This document shows, one piece after another, positions 1 through 6,223 of a DNA stretch of 6,223 nt (positions are counted from its first letter, which is position 1; every line of letters begins with the position of its first letter). The position numbers and the translations under genes are program-made. The stretch comes from Bacteroidales bacterium (GTDB lineage Bacteria > Bacteroidota > Bacteroidia > Bacteroidales > VadinHA17), in the NCBI GenBank assembly GCA_003155705.1, contig PMEC01000093.1, forward strand, positions 6,844 through 13,066. Reading direction: 5' to 3'. Below the pieces are notes generated by a model. It did not search any database. It worked only from the letters and a program-made list of their open reading frames with translations, and was not told where the DNA came from.

Positions 1-1341
1 AGCAAAGAAAACAATATAAATATAACATACTACCGGAACAAGTAATGCAGTACGAACGCTTATACTGTCAGTGAACCAGCCCATCAATAAAGGTACAACT
101 GCTCCACCTACAATCATTGTGTTAATAATACCTGAAGCCATCGGCATCTCAAACCTGTCAAGGTCTTTCACTCCTAAAGCAAAAATATTCGGGAACATTA
201 TAGAATTGAAAAATCCGATTGAAAGCAGTGCCCAGATACCTACATTGGCACCAAGAATAGTCGACGCAAAAACTAAAGCAGCAGCTACAATCCCGAAAAC
301 TCCCAATGCAACATTCGCCTTTCCCTTCGCAAGAAACATTGCAATAAAATTAGCAACCGCAATACCTAAGAATATTAACCCTTTGGAGGGTGAAGACTGA
401 AAAACAAAAACGCCATCTTTTATCTGGCTGCCTGTCACCAGCCAACCTACGAAAAATGCTAATACAATTACAAACCCTGAGTATAAAAATTTCTTTTTGC
501 TTTCCATAGCACTGAGATTTATGGACCCCAGGAAACGTCCAACCATCGCCCCTCCCCAGTACATAGCTGCTAGCTTGGCAGCTTCACCAATCAGCATGCC
601 ACTTTGTTTCAGATAGGGTACAATTGCTGTTGAAATACCAACTTCAGCGCCAACATAAAAGAATATAGCTAATGCTCCAAGTAATACATGCGGATGCTTC
701 CAGATACTCTTTTTCCCTTCATCTTCTTCCCCACTGATAATCTCGGGTAGTTTCATGAAAAAGATAAAGACTGCAATCAATACAACAACTGAACCAATTA
801 TTATGAAGGGAACTTGTACCGCTTTTGGACCCATAGCGATGGCTGCAGGTGTAAGTACAAAAATACCTACGATAAAAGGTGCAATGGTTGTAGCAAATGA
901 GTTCAGGGCCTGAGTCAGATTAAGCCTTGAGGAAGCTGTTTCCTGTGAACCCAGAGCTGCAACATACGGATTTGCAGCCGTTTGAAGAAATACAACACCA
1001 GTTGCCATCACAAATACAGCAACCAGGAAAAGTGCATATGAAGGTACAGCTACAGCCGGGTAGAACAGAAAACTGCCTAACCCGATCAGGAGCAAACCGA
1101 TAATTACGCCCATCTTGTAACCTGTCTTTTTAATGATTTTTCCGCAGGCAAATGAGAACACAAAATATGCGAAAAAGAAGACTCCATTGACCAGATTTGC
1201 CATGAAGTTGCTCAATTGAAACGTCGCCTGAACCTGATCTTTTAATGCGATATTAAAATTCGTAATGAATCCGAATATGAAAAAGATCATAGCCATTAGG
1301 GTCATTCCAAGTCTTAAGTTGCTTTCTGTTTGTTGTTTCAT
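1..1341 (-). CDS. FucP-like sugar MFS permease (FHS family), C-terminus cut by window edge
   Basis: An inner-membrane transporter of the FucP/GluP branch of the major facilitator superfamily, probably importing a monosaccharide. The reading frame is open from an ATG at 1341 to the left edge, giving 447 residues. E. coli FucP has about 438, so only the end of helix 12 and a short tail should be missing. Family signatures are clear: FFIFGFITNFN (20-30), KKTGYKMGVIIGLLL (71-85), FLQTAANPYVAALG (118-131), ETASSRLNLTQALNS (134-148), the central charged loop GEEDEGKKS (204-212), FYVGAEVG (228-235), GGAMVGRFLGS (263-273), FPNIFALGVKDL (383-394) and the helix 11-12 part VGGAVVPLLMGWFTD (411-425). Almost every segment between is hydrophobic. 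Aligned to E. coli FucP from memory, Asn43 and Asn162 are kept (N28, N147), but Asp46 and Glu135 are I31 and Q120. The sugar cannot be named, because no catabolic gene is visible. No Shine-Dalgarno is apparent before the ATG. Confidence 0.93.
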   Translation of the reverse strand, partial: MKQQTESNLRLGMTLMAMIFFIFGFITNFNIALKDQVQATFQLSNFMANLVNGVFFFAYFVFSFACGKIIKKTGYKMGVIIGLLLIGLGSFLFYPAVAVPSYALFLVAVFVMATGVVFLQTAANPYVAALGSQETASSRLNLTQALNSFATTIAPFIVGIFVLTPAAIAMGPKAVQVPFIIIGSVVVLIAVFIFFMKLPEIISGEEDEGKKSIWKHPHVLLGALAIFFYVGAEVGISTAIVPYLKQSGMLIGEAAKLAAMYWGGAMVGRFLGSINLSAMESKKKFLYSGFVIVLAFFVGWLVTGSQIKDGVFVFQSSPSKGLIFLGIAVANFIAMFLAKGKANVALGVFGIVAAALVFASTILGANVGIWALLSIGFFNSIMFPNIFALGVKDLDRFEMPMASGIINTMIVGGAVVPLLMGWFTDSISVRTALLVPVVCYIYIVFFA

Positions 1342-1382
1342 TATTTGATTTTCTTGGTTAGTTAATAATTAAGTTCATTTCC

Positions 1383-1398
1383 TTGTTGTAATTAACAA
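1383..1398. promoter_or_regulatory. Small inverted repeat overlapping the permease -7 region
   Basis: TTGTT (1383-1387) and AACAA (1394-1398) form a perfect 5-base dyad with a 6-base spacer. It overlaps the downstream edge of the putative -7 box and the expected transcription start of the permease gene, where a repressor of a sugar-uptake gene could bind. The dyad is short and AT-rich, so it may be chance. No regulator gene is visible in the window. Confidence 0.2.
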
Positions 1399-1403
1399 AT
1401 ATA
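1396..1403 (-). promoter_or_regulatory. Putative Bacteroidota -7 promoter element for the permease gene
   Basis: Read on the minus strand this is TATATTTG, an exact match to the TAnnTTTG -7 box used by the Bacteroidota primary sigma factor. It lies 54 bases before the permease ATG, giving an expected leader of about 45-50 bases. No convincing TTTG -33 box was found 19-21 bases upstream, so support rests on the -7 match and its position. AT-rich DNA can produce this octamer by chance. Confidence 0.45.
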
Positions 1404-1600
1404 TAAAATAAAGAAAGTATTAAAATAATTATTGTCTATCAACCAAAAAACTTATTAACTACCATGTATAATTTCCTATCTGGTCAGTCAGTTTTTAACC
1501 ATAAACAATTTAATTTTCCTGGTACAGCAAATTTTTAATCTATACCAAAAATTACTACTTTGCAAATCATTTGAGAATAAATTTCAAATATAATTTGATC

Positions 1601-2494
1601 ATGAATCTGCTGACTGCTTTTCTCTTCCTTATAGGAGTACTCATAATTTGGCTGTTGCCGGCTCCTTTACTTTATGGGTTCTCCGATTTCCTTCGGATAA
1701 TAATATATTACATTATTGGTTATCGCAGGGATGTGGTAAAAAAGAATCTTAAAGGCACATTTCCAGGAATTGGGGATATGGAGTTAAAACGCCTAATCCG
1801 ACTTTATTATAAAAATCTTGTCGATATTTTCCTTGAAGGAATATGGGCATTCTCTATAACACCAAAAAAACTGCTCAAACGCTACAGTATTATTAACCCC
1901 GAGATCCTTAAACCATTTTCTGATGCGGGGCAAAGCATAATTGGAGTAACAGCTCATTATACAAACTGGGAATGGGGCAGTCTCTCGGGCAGACTACAAA
2001 CTGATTATAATGTAATTGTCTTCTATAAAACTTTAAATAATAAGTATATAGATAGGTTTGTGCGTAGGAACCGCTCCAAGTTTGGAACAACTCTTGTTTC
2101 AATAAATGAGACTTCAAGCACTTTTGAAAAGTGTAAGGGTACCAAAACACTTTTCCTTATGGCTGCCGATCAGGGAATGCCGAGAAAGTTCCTGGAAAAA
2201 GCTTATTGGATACAATTTCTCAACCATGATACTCCTTTCCTTCATGGAATGGAAAAACATGCCAATTTGAACAACCTTCCTGTAATATATATGGATGTCC
2301 AAAGAATCAAGCGGGGTTATTACACCATTGAACTAACTGTTTTAACAACAAAACCGACAGAACTAGGGAAAGGTGCTCTTACGGAGATATATGCACATAA
2401 ATTAGAGTCGATAATCCTTAAAAAACCTGAGAACTGGCTTTGGTCGCATAGAAGGTGGAAGTTTTCCAGACAAATGACTCAGGAGAACATGTGA
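1601..2494 (+). CDS. LpxL/HtrB-type lysophospholipid (lipid A) acyltransferase
   Basis: Probably transfers a secondary acyl chain onto lipid A, or a related lysolipid, at the cytoplasmic face of the inner membrane. At 297 residues it fits the family. A hydrophobic anchor at about 3-38 is followed by the basic GYRRDVVKKNLKGTFP (40-55), typical of this family in Bacteroidota. The catalytic HX4D/E motif is HYTNWE (H119, E124). Further conserved blocks are FYKTLNNKYIDRFVRRNR (141-158), the AADQG strand (188-192), HDTPFLHGMEKHA (209-221, equivalent to the family's GRPT..GP.K.A) and the C-terminal PENWLWSHRRWK (276-287). I chose the ATG at 1601 because the hydrophobic anchor starts there, as in relatives. 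An in-frame TTG at 1571 would add ten residues that look unlike the family. There is no clear Shine-Dalgarno. The exact acyl donor and the position acylated cannot be read from sequence. A 97-base gap separates it from truA, so co-transcription is possible but not required. Confidence 0.88.
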   Translation: MNLLTAFLFLIGVLIIWLLPAPLLYGFSDFLRIIIYYIIGYRRDVVKKNLKGTFPGIGDMELKRLIRLYYKNLVDIFLEGIWAFSITPKKLLKRYSIINPEILKPFSDAGQSIIGVTAHYTNWEWGSLSGRLQTDYNVIVFYKTLNNKYIDRFVRRNRSKFGTTLVSINETSSTFEKCKGTKTLFLMAADQGMPRKFLEKAYWIQFLNHDTPFLHGMEKHANLNNLPVIYMDVQRIKRGYYTIELTVLTTKPTELGKGALTEIYAHKLESIILKKPENWLWSHRRWKFSRQMTQENM

Positions 2495-2567
2495 AATTGA
2501 CCAACAAAGTTCCCATCAGAATTAATCAAACAAACGGAAATCGGACCACCATTTTTTTACAATTTCC

Positions 2568-2575
2568 TATATTTG
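2568..2575 (+). promoter_or_regulatory. Putative Bacteroidota -7 promoter element for truA
   Basis: TATATTTG is an exact TAnnTTTG match and is the same octamer as the one before the permease. It ends 16 bases before the truA TTG start, so the predicted transcript would begin about ten bases or fewer before the start codon. No clear -33 TTTG is seen at the expected spacing. A T-rich run lies at 2552-2558. Confidence 0.42.
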
Positions 2576-2591
2576 TGAAAACCAGAAAAAA

Positions 2592-3341
2592 TTGAGGTAC
2601 TTCATTTTTATTTCATACAAAGGAACTTTTTATCATGGCTGGCAGGTACAACCCAACTCAGTAACCGTTCAAAAGATACTGGATGGAGCGCTCTCAACAA
2701 TTCTTTCAGAGAACATCTCAACAACAGGCGCTGGCCGGACTGACTCAGGCGTTCATGCATTGACATTTTGTGCTCACTTTGACAGTTCATTAGATAATCT
2801 GGATTCTGACAAAAACCTGGTCTATAAGTTAAACAGTTTCCTCCCTAAAGATATTTCAGTGACATCTTTGAGAAAAGTTATTCCTGAAGCAAACGCCAGA
2901 TTCAGCGCATTGTCCAGAACGTACAAATACTTCATTTCAAGGGTGAAAGATCCATTTTCAGTAGATTCGAGCTGGTATGTTCCTGGGAATCCTGACATAG
3001 AATCAATGAATAATGCTTCAGAGTTTTTACTTAAGTATTCCGATTTCACAAGCTTCAGCAGGCTTCATTCAAATGCAAAGACCAATATTTGCAAAATATA
3101 TAATGCAAAATGGAACAAGATTGGGAATCAACTGATATTCACAATTAAAGCTGACAGGTTTTTGCGAAATATGGTAAGAGCAATCGTTGGGACAATGATT
3201 GATATCGGTCTTGGTAAAATGAATCTGAATAAATTTGAAGAGATTATTAATTCCATGGACCGCAGTAAAGCCGGAAAATCGGCACCGGCAAAAGGACTGT
3301 TTCTGACTGATATTGAATACCCTGGTGAGATATTTATTTAA
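2592..3341 (+). CDS. truA: tRNA pseudouridine(38-40) synthase TruA
   Basis: Converts uridines 38-40 in the anticodon stem-loop of tRNAs to pseudouridine in the cytoplasm. At 249 residues it is somewhat shorter than E. coli TruA (about 270), normal for Bacteroidota. Motifs appear in order: N-terminal strand MRYFIFISYKGTFYHGWQVQ (1-20), catalytic loop GAGRTDSGVHA (46-56) with nucleophile D51, NARFSALSRTYKY (101-113) with the conserved substrate-binding Arg/Tyr, DFTSFS (151-156), ADRFLRNMVRAIVGT (187-201) and the C-terminal AGKSAPAKGLFL (227-238). The start is TTG: translation from it gives the usual MRYF N-terminus, and the frame upstream has no ATG or GTG before a TAA at 2523. No Shine-Dalgarno is evident. 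Its stop overlaps the stop of the convergent aroE gene. All expected catalytic features are present, so it should be active. Confidence 0.96.
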   Translation: MRYFIFISYKGTFYHGWQVQPNSVTVQKILDGALSTILSENISTTGAGRTDSGVHALTFCAHFDSSLDNLDSDKNLVYKLNSFLPKDISVTSLRKVIPEANARFSALSRTYKYFISRVKDPFSVDSSWYVPGNPDIESMNNASEFLLKYSDFTSFSRLHSNAKTNICKIYNAKWNKIGNQLIFTIKADRFLRNMVRAIVGTMIDIGLGKMNLNKFEEIINSMDRSKAGKSAPAKGLFLTDIEYPGEIFI

Positions 3342-3364
3342 ATTTTCGGATTATTCCATATCTC
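3327..3364. repeat. Inverted repeat spanning the truA/aroE convergent stops
   Basis: GAGATAT (3327-3333) and ATATCTC (3358-3364) are perfect 7-base inverted complements with a 24-base spacer that contains both overlapping stop codons. The arms lie inside the last codons of truA and of aroE. There is no GC-rich stem or following T-tract on either strand, so this is at best a weak bidirectional 3'-end structure and may be chance. No better terminator exists between the two genes. Confidence 0.2.
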
Positions 3365-4093
3365 CCATGATTTTTCTGCCTGCAGGTAAAGCATTTCAAG
3401 ACCTCCGATTAATTTACAGCCTCGCTCCTTCCCCATTTTTAGAAATGATGTCAGAGCAGGGTTATAAATCAGATCGAACAGTATATGATTTTCATTAAGA
3501 CAATTATAGTTCAGATCAGGCTTGTCGTTAATATTGGGAAACATGCCCAGTGGGGTTGTATTAACGATCAATTGATTTTCAATGAGCATTTTATCAGTCA
3601 GTTCATTATATGATATTGCTCCTTCTCCTGAGATTCTTGAGACGTGAACAATTTCAATACCAAGTTTCTTCAGGACATAGTCAATTGCTTTTGCACTTCC
3701 TCCCGTACCCAAGATAACTGCTCTTTTTATTCCGTCACCATGGAGATAAGGAGTTAGAGATTCCTTAAAACCAAAGATGTCAGTATTGAATCCTTTCAGG
3801 AAAGGACTTTCGTTTTTGTACGAAATTTTAATGACATTTACTGCTCCTATTTCAACAGATTCATTATCTGCATCATCAAGATATTTAATGATTTCAGATT
3901 TATATGGAATGGTAATGTTCAGGCCGCATATTTCAGGGTCATTCAGAATCAGGTCCTTAATTGCATGAAGATTTTTAAGTTCATAGTTATCATAGGAACA
4001 ATCATGGATTGATTCATTTATGAACTTATTTGTAAAATATTGCTTTGAGAAAGAGTGCCCGAGAGGAAATCCAATAAGTCCAAATTTTCTCAT
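3338..4093 (-). CDS. aroE: Shikimate dehydrogenase (NADP-dependent) AroE
   Basis: Reduces 3-dehydroshikimate to shikimate in the route to chorismate and aromatic amino acids. Length is 251 residues, slightly short of E. coli AroE (272) but usual for Bacteroidota. The substrate domain shows GFPLGHSFSK (8-17; S14 and S16 bind shikimate), NITIPYK (59-65; catalytic K65), GAVN (83-86) and NTDIFGF (103-109; catalytic D105). The Rossmann domain shows GTGGSAKA (129-136), a VSR turn (151-153) in place of the NRT/NADP-phosphate clamp of E. coli, and NTTPLGM (178-184). The C-terminal part shows DLIYNP (207-212) and GGLEMLYLQA (230-239; Q238 binds substrate). The ATG at 4093 is the only ATG before an upstream in-frame stop, and AAAAGG lies six bases before it as a possible ribosome site. 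It follows the ComA-family gene by 35 bases and is probably the last gene of that operon. Confidence 0.96.
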   Translation of the reverse strand: MRKFGLIGFPLGHSFSKQYFTNKFINESIHDCSYDNYELKNLHAIKDLILNDPEICGLNITIPYKSEIIKYLDDADNESVEIGAVNVIKISYKNESPFLKGFNTDIFGFKESLTPYLHGDGIKRAVILGTGGSAKAIDYVLKKLGIEIVHVSRISGEGAISYNELTDKMLIENQLIVNTTPLGMFPNINDKPDLNYNCLNENHILFDLIYNPALTSFLKMGKERGCKLIGGLEMLYLQAEKSWEIWNNPKI

Positions 4094-4128
4094 TTTCTGC
4101 CTTTTAATTCAATTAGGCTGACCAGCAT

Positions 4129-4902
4129 TCACTGCTTGAGATTATCGGGTAGAAACTGAAAAAATGTGTCGCCGCGCAGACCGCATCTCAAAGATTCTAA
4201 AGGGATTATTTCATTCGGAGCAATATTCCCGAGATTAACATTGGCGCCGAAATGTTTGATAAACCAAGCCTGCTGGGATTTCTGAGGCGCTTCCCATATC
4301 ACATTTTCAAGTTTGACATGCTCTGATATTGCAGTGATAATAGAATTATTTATTGAACCGTCTTCATTGTAAATTCCTGTTGTCCCTGATTCACGTGCCT
4401 CAGCAATGACTTTGACTGATCCTGCATCTAGTTCTGATTTCATCATGGCAACCCACTCGTCAGGAGAATAAACTACATCTTTTTTTTTGGATCCAACTTC
4501 TGATATAACTGTGACTTTCTTAGCTAACCTGTATATGTAATCAAGCTTTCTTCCATGCTCAATATCATAAGAACCATCTGAAACTTCCACGAGGTCGATC
4601 TGATACTTTTCCATGAAACTAACATAATCATCAAACATGTCTCTAATGATAAAAGCTTCAAAAAGCGTTCCCCCGAAATAAGGAATAGTCCCGGCCTTCT
4701 TATAAATTTTTATTTTCTTTTCAAAACCAGGAGTCAGCAGGGAAGTTCCAAAGCCCAATTTGACGAAATCTGTATATTCACTGCCGACCGACATAAAGTC
4801 TTCTGCTTCCCTGATACTCAATCCTTTGTCCATAACCATTGTCAACCCGGAATTCCTCGGTTTAGCGGGTCTGTCAGGTAAAAAAGGCAATATTCTTTCC
4901 AT
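4129..4902 (-). CDS. comA: Phosphosulfolactate synthase family protein (ComA)
   Basis: Member of the ComA family, whose founding archaeal enzyme adds sulfite to phosphoenolpyruvate to make (R)-phosphosulfolactate, the first step of one coenzyme M route; this is not the competence regulator of the same name. Length is 257 residues against about 251 in Methanocaldococcus. Conserved blocks of the TIM-barrel fold are present in order: KPRNSGLTMVMDKGL (14-28), DFVKLGFGTS (45-54), YFGGTLFE (75-82), VEVSDGSYDI (105-114), ISEVGSK (133-139), VIAEARESG (165-173), WEAPQKSQQAWFI (203-215), GANVNLGNI (219-227) and LESLRCGLRGDTF (235-247). By alignment from memory, K139 matches the archaeal catalytic Lys137. 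The ATG lies seven bases after the TPR gene's stop, with AAGAAG as a weak ribosome site. The product's fate is unknown here: no comB or comC is visible. The family also includes plant HSA32, so a non-enzymatic or different role is possible. Family assignment is sure; the reaction is inferred. Confidence 0.9.
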   Translation of the reverse strand: MERILPFLPDRPAKPRNSGLTMVMDKGLSIREAEDFMSVGSEYTDFVKLGFGTSLLTPGFEKKIKIYKKAGTIPYFGGTLFEAFIIRDMFDDYVSFMEKYQIDLVEVSDGSYDIEHGRKLDYIYRLAKKVTVISEVGSKKKDVVYSPDEWVAMMKSELDAGSVKVIAEARESGTTGIYNEDGSINNSIITAISEHVKLENVIWEAPQKSQQAWFIKHFGANVNLGNIAPNEIIPLESLRCGLRGDTFFQFLPDNLKQ

Positions 4903-4909
4903 GATCTTC

Positions 4910-6223
4910 TTATATCAGATTATTTTTTTCAAACAGTTTTCTGATTTTCTTACTAAGAATATTTTCCGGGAACAGCTCTTTAAACTCAGCGAATAACTCA
5001 ATATCATTTTCAATAGCTTTTGAAAAGTGAATGAATGCTTTTTCATTTTCTGCAGAGAGAAGATAGAAAGCTGACAGAAGGTAATTTATCCCGGGAACGT
5101 CACCTGTTACTTTATAAGCCCGTTGAAGATATGGAAGCGCTTTATTAACAATGCCATCGGCAAGAATTATTTTTCCAAGTTCACTCCAAACTTCATCGTA
5201 GTAAGCATCAAGTTTAAGAGCCTCTCTGAAGCATCTCAGCGCGGCTTTTTTCTCTCCTTTAATATAATGCGCCTTTCCAAGGAAGAACCATATTTCCGGA
5301 TCTTCATCATCAAATCTGAGAGCTTTTCTGAGAAAAATAAAACTATCCTCAATTTCACCTGAGTTCAGTGCAATTACACCTAGCCCAAACCACGGGTCGG
5401 CAATTTCCGGAGCCAGATCAATTGCTTCATGATAGTATTTTTTAGCCATAACCGGATCATTGCATTTCTCATAGCACTCACCCAGGTAAGTCATCGCTTC
5501 AAAGCTTTCGGGTTCGATCTCAAGGTATTCGTGATAAACAGGGATGGCTTCATCACACCTGTCTAAATTACTGAGAATGTTTCCTTTATTAAAAAGGGCA
5601 AATGTATTCTGATCGTTAATTGCAAGTGCATAATCATAGGCTTCTAAAGCCCTGTCAAATTGTTCCAGTTTATTGTAGATTATCCCCAGGTTATACCATG
5701 CGCTATCAGAAAATGGTTCTTCTTCCAGATACTTAAGGTAAAAACTTATACTGTTATCAAAGTCCTGAATTTTCTCATATGCATAAGCCAGGTCATATAG
5801 GTGAGCATGATAACCAGGCTCCATTTCCATTAGTCTTATCATGTATGGTATCAGAGTCTCGTAATAATTCAGATTTTGCAAAACTGAAGTTATGACAAAC
5901 AAAATATTCTCAACCTCTTCTGAGTCTTTGGTGAGAGCAAAATCAAACATTTTTTTGGCACCCGTAATATCCCCCAGCATTCCAAGAGCAGTTCCTTTCG
6001 CGATATAAATTTCGTGATTACCGGGTTCGATGCTCTCAAGTTTTCTAAGAATTTTCAACGTTTCAACGGCTCTGCCCTTTTCAAGAAGCACTCTGGCTTT
6101 CCGCAGCTGAATTGACACTGAATTGGGATGCTGCTTTGTTGCGATAGCAGCGGCTTCAAAAGCTCTGGACTGGTTATTACTTTCAAGATAGAAATCGATA
6201 ATTGTCTCAAATTCAATAACATC
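4910..6223 (-). CDS. Tetratricopeptide repeat protein, N-terminus beyond window edge
   Basis: The reading frame is open to the right edge, so the gene is 5'-partial: 437 residues are visible, beginning DVIEFETIIDFYLE. The first alternative start is a GTG at 6118, but the 35 codons before it also read as a helical hairpin of the same protein and are probably translated. About eleven consecutive TPR units of 34-35 residues fill roughly residues 40-410, with typical A/G/Y/P spacing such as AWYNLGIIYNKLEQFDRALEAYDYALAI and similar repeats. The protein is acidic and has no signal peptide or membrane segment in the visible part. A short basic tail, KKIRKLFEKNNLI, ends it. Similar long TPR proteins are widespread in Bacteroidota and generally lack an assigned function; a protein-interaction scaffold is all that can be inferred. 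It ends seven bases before the ComA-family ATG, so the two are almost surely co-transcribed. The missing N-terminal part is likely a few tens of residues. Confidence 0.92.
   Translation of the reverse strand, partial: DVIEFETIIDFYLESNNQSRAFEAAAIATKQHPNSVSIQLRKARVLLEKGRAVETLKILRKLESIEPGNHEIYIAKGTALGMLGDITGAKKMFDFALTKDSEEVENILFVITSVLQNLNYYETLIPYMIRLMEMEPGYHAHLYDLAYAYEKIQDFDNSISFYLKYLEEEPFSDSAWYNLGIIYNKLEQFDRALEAYDYALAINDQNTFALFNKGNILSNLDRCDEAIPVYHEYLEIEPESFEAMTYLGECYEKCNDPVMAKKYYHEAIDLAPEIADPWFGLGVIALNSGEIEDSFIFLRKALRFDDEDPEIWFFLGKAHYIKGEKKAALRCFREALKLDAYYDEVWSELGKIILADGIVNKALPYLQRAYKVTGDVPGINYLLSAFYLLSAENEKAFIHFSKAIENDIELFAEFKELFPENILSKKIRKLFEKNNLI

Larger units (their letters stand above)
1342..1600. 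other. Divergent intergenic region between permease and acyltransferase
   Basis: About 260 AT-rich bases separate the two divergent start codons. I see no gene, tRNA or strong hairpin here. The half near the permease holds a consensus -7 element and a small inverted repeat. The half near the acyltransferase has no exact -7 match; the nearest is TACTTTG at 1556-1562, one base short of TAnnTTTG, which would give a leader of roughly 30 bases before the ATG at 1601. A short tandem GTCAGTCAG lies at 1483-1491 and has no clear meaning. Confidence 0.6.

Noticed and set aside
71..400. A 109-codon plus-strand open frame inside the permease region
   Set aside because: It lies antisense to the strongly supported FucP-like gene; its proline/isoleucine-rich product is what the complement of membrane-helix codons gives.
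1483..1491. Tandem GTCAGTCAG in the divergent region as an operator
   Set aside because: Only two copies of a four-base unit, far from any promoter element; no stronger than chance.
1554..1563. Possible -7 box TACTTTGC for the acyltransferase gene
   Set aside because: Spacing between TA and TTTG is one base instead of two and no -33 TTTG is present, so it is noted only as the nearest match.
1571..1600. A TTG-initiated ten-residue N-terminal extension of the acyltransferase
   Set aside because: The hydrophobic anchor typical of the family starts at the ATG at 1601, and no ribosome site favours the TTG.
2495..2591. A terminator between the acyltransferase and truA
   Set aside because: No GC-rich hairpin precedes the T-rich run at 2552-2558, so I could not support an intrinsic terminator.
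3313..3498. A 61-codon plus-strand frame after truA
   Set aside because: It overlaps the truA end and runs antisense to well-supported aroE codons; no family resemblance.
6116..6118. GTG as the true start of the TPR gene
   Set aside because: The frame stays open through 35 more codons to the edge, and these read as a family-like helical hairpin, so the real start is most likely outside the window.

Overview
The window looks like ordinary chromosome from a member of the Bacteroidota, probably a Bacteroidales/Marinilabiliales-like lineage. I base this on protein style (a FucP-like sugar MFS permease, an HYTNWEW-type lipid A acyltransferase and a long acidic TPR protein), AT-rich intergenic DNA, mostly weak or absent Shine-Dalgarno sequences, and two exact matches to the Bacteroidota -7 promoter octamer TAnnTTTG. 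No rRNA, tRNA, CRISPR array, insertion sequence or phage gene is visible.

Layout. (1) Bases 1-1341, minus strand: a sugar/proton symporter-like MFS permease of the FucP (FHS) family, cut at its C-terminus by the window edge. (2) Bases 1342-1600: a divergent intergenic region with a good -7 element for the permease. (3) Bases 1601-2494, plus strand: a membrane-anchored LpxL/HtrB-type acyltransferase. (4) Bases 2592-3341, plus strand: truA, tRNA pseudouridine synthase, started by TTG and preceded by its own -7 element. (5) Bases 3338-6223, minus strand: a cluster transcribed as TPR protein, then a phosphosulfolactate synthase-family protein (ComA), then aroE (shikimate dehydrogenase). The first two genes are 7 bases apart and the last two 35 bases apart, so they probably form one operon whose promoter and first codons lie beyond the right edge. 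truA and aroE converge and their stop codons overlap.

Together these are mostly housekeeping functions: envelope lipid synthesis, tRNA modification and aromatic amino acid precursor synthesis, plus a sugar uptake gene whose catabolic partners are not in view. The least explained parts are the ComA-family protein in a non-methanogen, its tight linkage to a TPR protein and aroE, and the permease, which lacks both acidic residues that couple protons in E. coli FucP. I found no clear evidence for a wholly new system. The findings are specific oddities in otherwise recognisable genes.
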